Positions 63,561-64,000 of a DNA stretch of 64,000 nt are shown one piece after another; within the stretch, counting starts at the first letter, position 1, and every line of letters starts with the position of its first letter. The stretch spans positions 1 to 64,000 of the forward strand of contig NZ_FQVT01000014.1 in assembly GCF_900129445.1 (NCBI RefSeq), read 5' to 3'. A model generated the notes under the pieces. It did not search any database, was not told where the DNA came from, and saw nothing but the letters and a program-made list of their open reading frames with translations. This stretch comes from Salegentibacter echinorum. Its GTDB lineage: Bacteria; Bacteroidota; Bacteroidia; Flavobacteriales; Flavobacteriaceae. Both the position numbers and the translations under genes were made by a program.

Positions 63561-64000
63561 AACGCAACGCTGTAATAGGATCCAAAGCCGATGCTTTCCT
63601 TGCAGGATACCATCCGAAAAATATACCTGTTATAGCACACACAGCAAAGGAAATTATTATTGAGTATAAAGCCACACTTGTTGGCCAATTTATAAATTTC
63701 TCAATGAATACCGTAGAACCAAGTCCTAAAAGCACGCCTAAAGCCCCACCTGTTACACTTATTAAAATAGCTTCTATTAAAAACTGCATCAAAATATCCG
63801 AACCTTTGCCACCTACAGCCATTCGCAGACCAATTTCTTTTGTACGTTCTTTTACAGAGACATACATAATATTCATAATTCCAATACCACCAATTAATAG
63901 CGAAATACTGGCAACTGCCACTAAAAGGATAGTCAACATTTCGCTGGTAGAACTAAAAGTTGAAATTAGTTCTTCCATAGAGCGCACACTAAAATCATCT
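63553..64000 (-). CDS. MacB-type ABC transporter permease (cut by the window edge)
   Basis: The visible C-terminal 149 codons contain the FtsX-like domain end: helices I-L-L-V-A-V-A-S-I-S-L-L-I-G-G-I-G-I-M-N-I-M, coupling helix V-S-V-K-E-R-T-K-E-I-G-L-R-M-A-V-G, then two further helices, and the end P-A-R-K-A-S-A-L-D-P-I-T-A-L-R-Y-E, typical of MacB. The frame stays open to the last base, so the 5' part and probably a MacA-like adaptor lie outside. First visible gene of an operon with the LytTR two-component system. Confidence 0.88.
   Translation of the reverse strand, partial: DDFSVRSMEELISTFSSTSEMLTILLVAVASISLLIGGIGIMNIMYVSVKERTKEIGLRMAVGGKGSDILMQFLIEAILISVTGGALGVLLGLGSTVFIEKFINWPTSVALYSIIISFAVCAITGIFFGWYPARKASALDPITALRYE

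Noticed and set aside
1-64000. Insertion sequences or complete prophage
   Set aside because: No transposase, terminal inverted repeat pair with target duplication, or phage structural gene was found; the only mobile signature is the truncated integrase at 52.2 kb.

Overview
The window looks like chromosomal DNA of a marine or saline member of the Bacteroidota, most likely Flavobacteriaceae. It is AT-rich and carries PorP/SprF and a gliding-type C-terminal sorting domain (type IX secretion), a BtuB/BtuG vitamin B12 uptake locus, SPII lipoproteins with an acidic C-S-K-D-D-E type tail, TPR-transmembrane-HTH and LytTR regulators, and PL6/PL7 alginate lyases. The species cannot be named from sequence alone.

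Layout. 0.1-4.7 kb: a cobalamin-riboswitch operon on the minus strand (btuB, a BtuG-like beta-propeller lipoprotein, a PKD lipoprotein). 4.9-7.9 kb: small membrane proteins, a scarred copy of a TetR/dehalogenase/AhpD cluster and a YhhQ-type queuosine-precursor transporter. 8.6-24.5 kb: stress and ion-homeostasis genes (P-type ATPase, two tandem AraC regulators of which one is frameshifted, erythromycin-esterase-family protein, DUF2383 protein, class I aldolase, dodecin, stand-alone LigD phosphoesterase domain, GSP39-like SDR, DUF421 protein). 24.5-28.9 kb: four overlapping glycosyltransferase genes. 29.0-32.5 kb: HPII-type catalase and an ion channel with an unusual filter.

32.8-37.1 kb: a tightly coupled SbnA-like / FAD-NAD(P) / SbnH-like operon, probably a small-molecule pathway related to diaminopropionate chemistry. 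37.5-40.3 kb: a TPP riboswitch with its own terminator hairpin controls four genes (methyltransferase, AIR-synthase/HypE-like, divergent ThiE-like, Trm112-like) that do not form a standard thiamine pathway. 40.9-51.8 kb: a TPR/HTH membrane regulator, then a secreted-adhesin/T9SS cluster with a 985-residue protein containing a 762-bp tandem duplication, a 1136-residue modular protein, a CTD-bearing protein and PorP/SprF.

52.0 kb to the end looks like accessory DNA. It opens with a displaced tRNA 3' fragment with its terminator, 11-bp direct repeats and a truncated tyrosine recombinase. It continues with a frameshifted asparaginase-like gene, an alpha/beta hydrolase, a double-DUF302 lipoprotein, and an operon under a perfect TetR-type palindrome (TetR, Tat-exported HAD dehalogenase, TlpA-like lipoprotein, CcdA, AhpD). 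It ends with a PL6-PL7 alginate-lyase pair and a LytTR two-component system coupled to a MacB-type permease cut by the window edge. The 5.7-6.8 kb region is a paralogous, rearranged copy of part of the 55.6-59 kb operon. The most interesting systems are the TPP-controlled four-gene operon, the SbnA/FAD/SbnH operon, the four-glycosyltransferase operon and the tRNA-integrase boundary.
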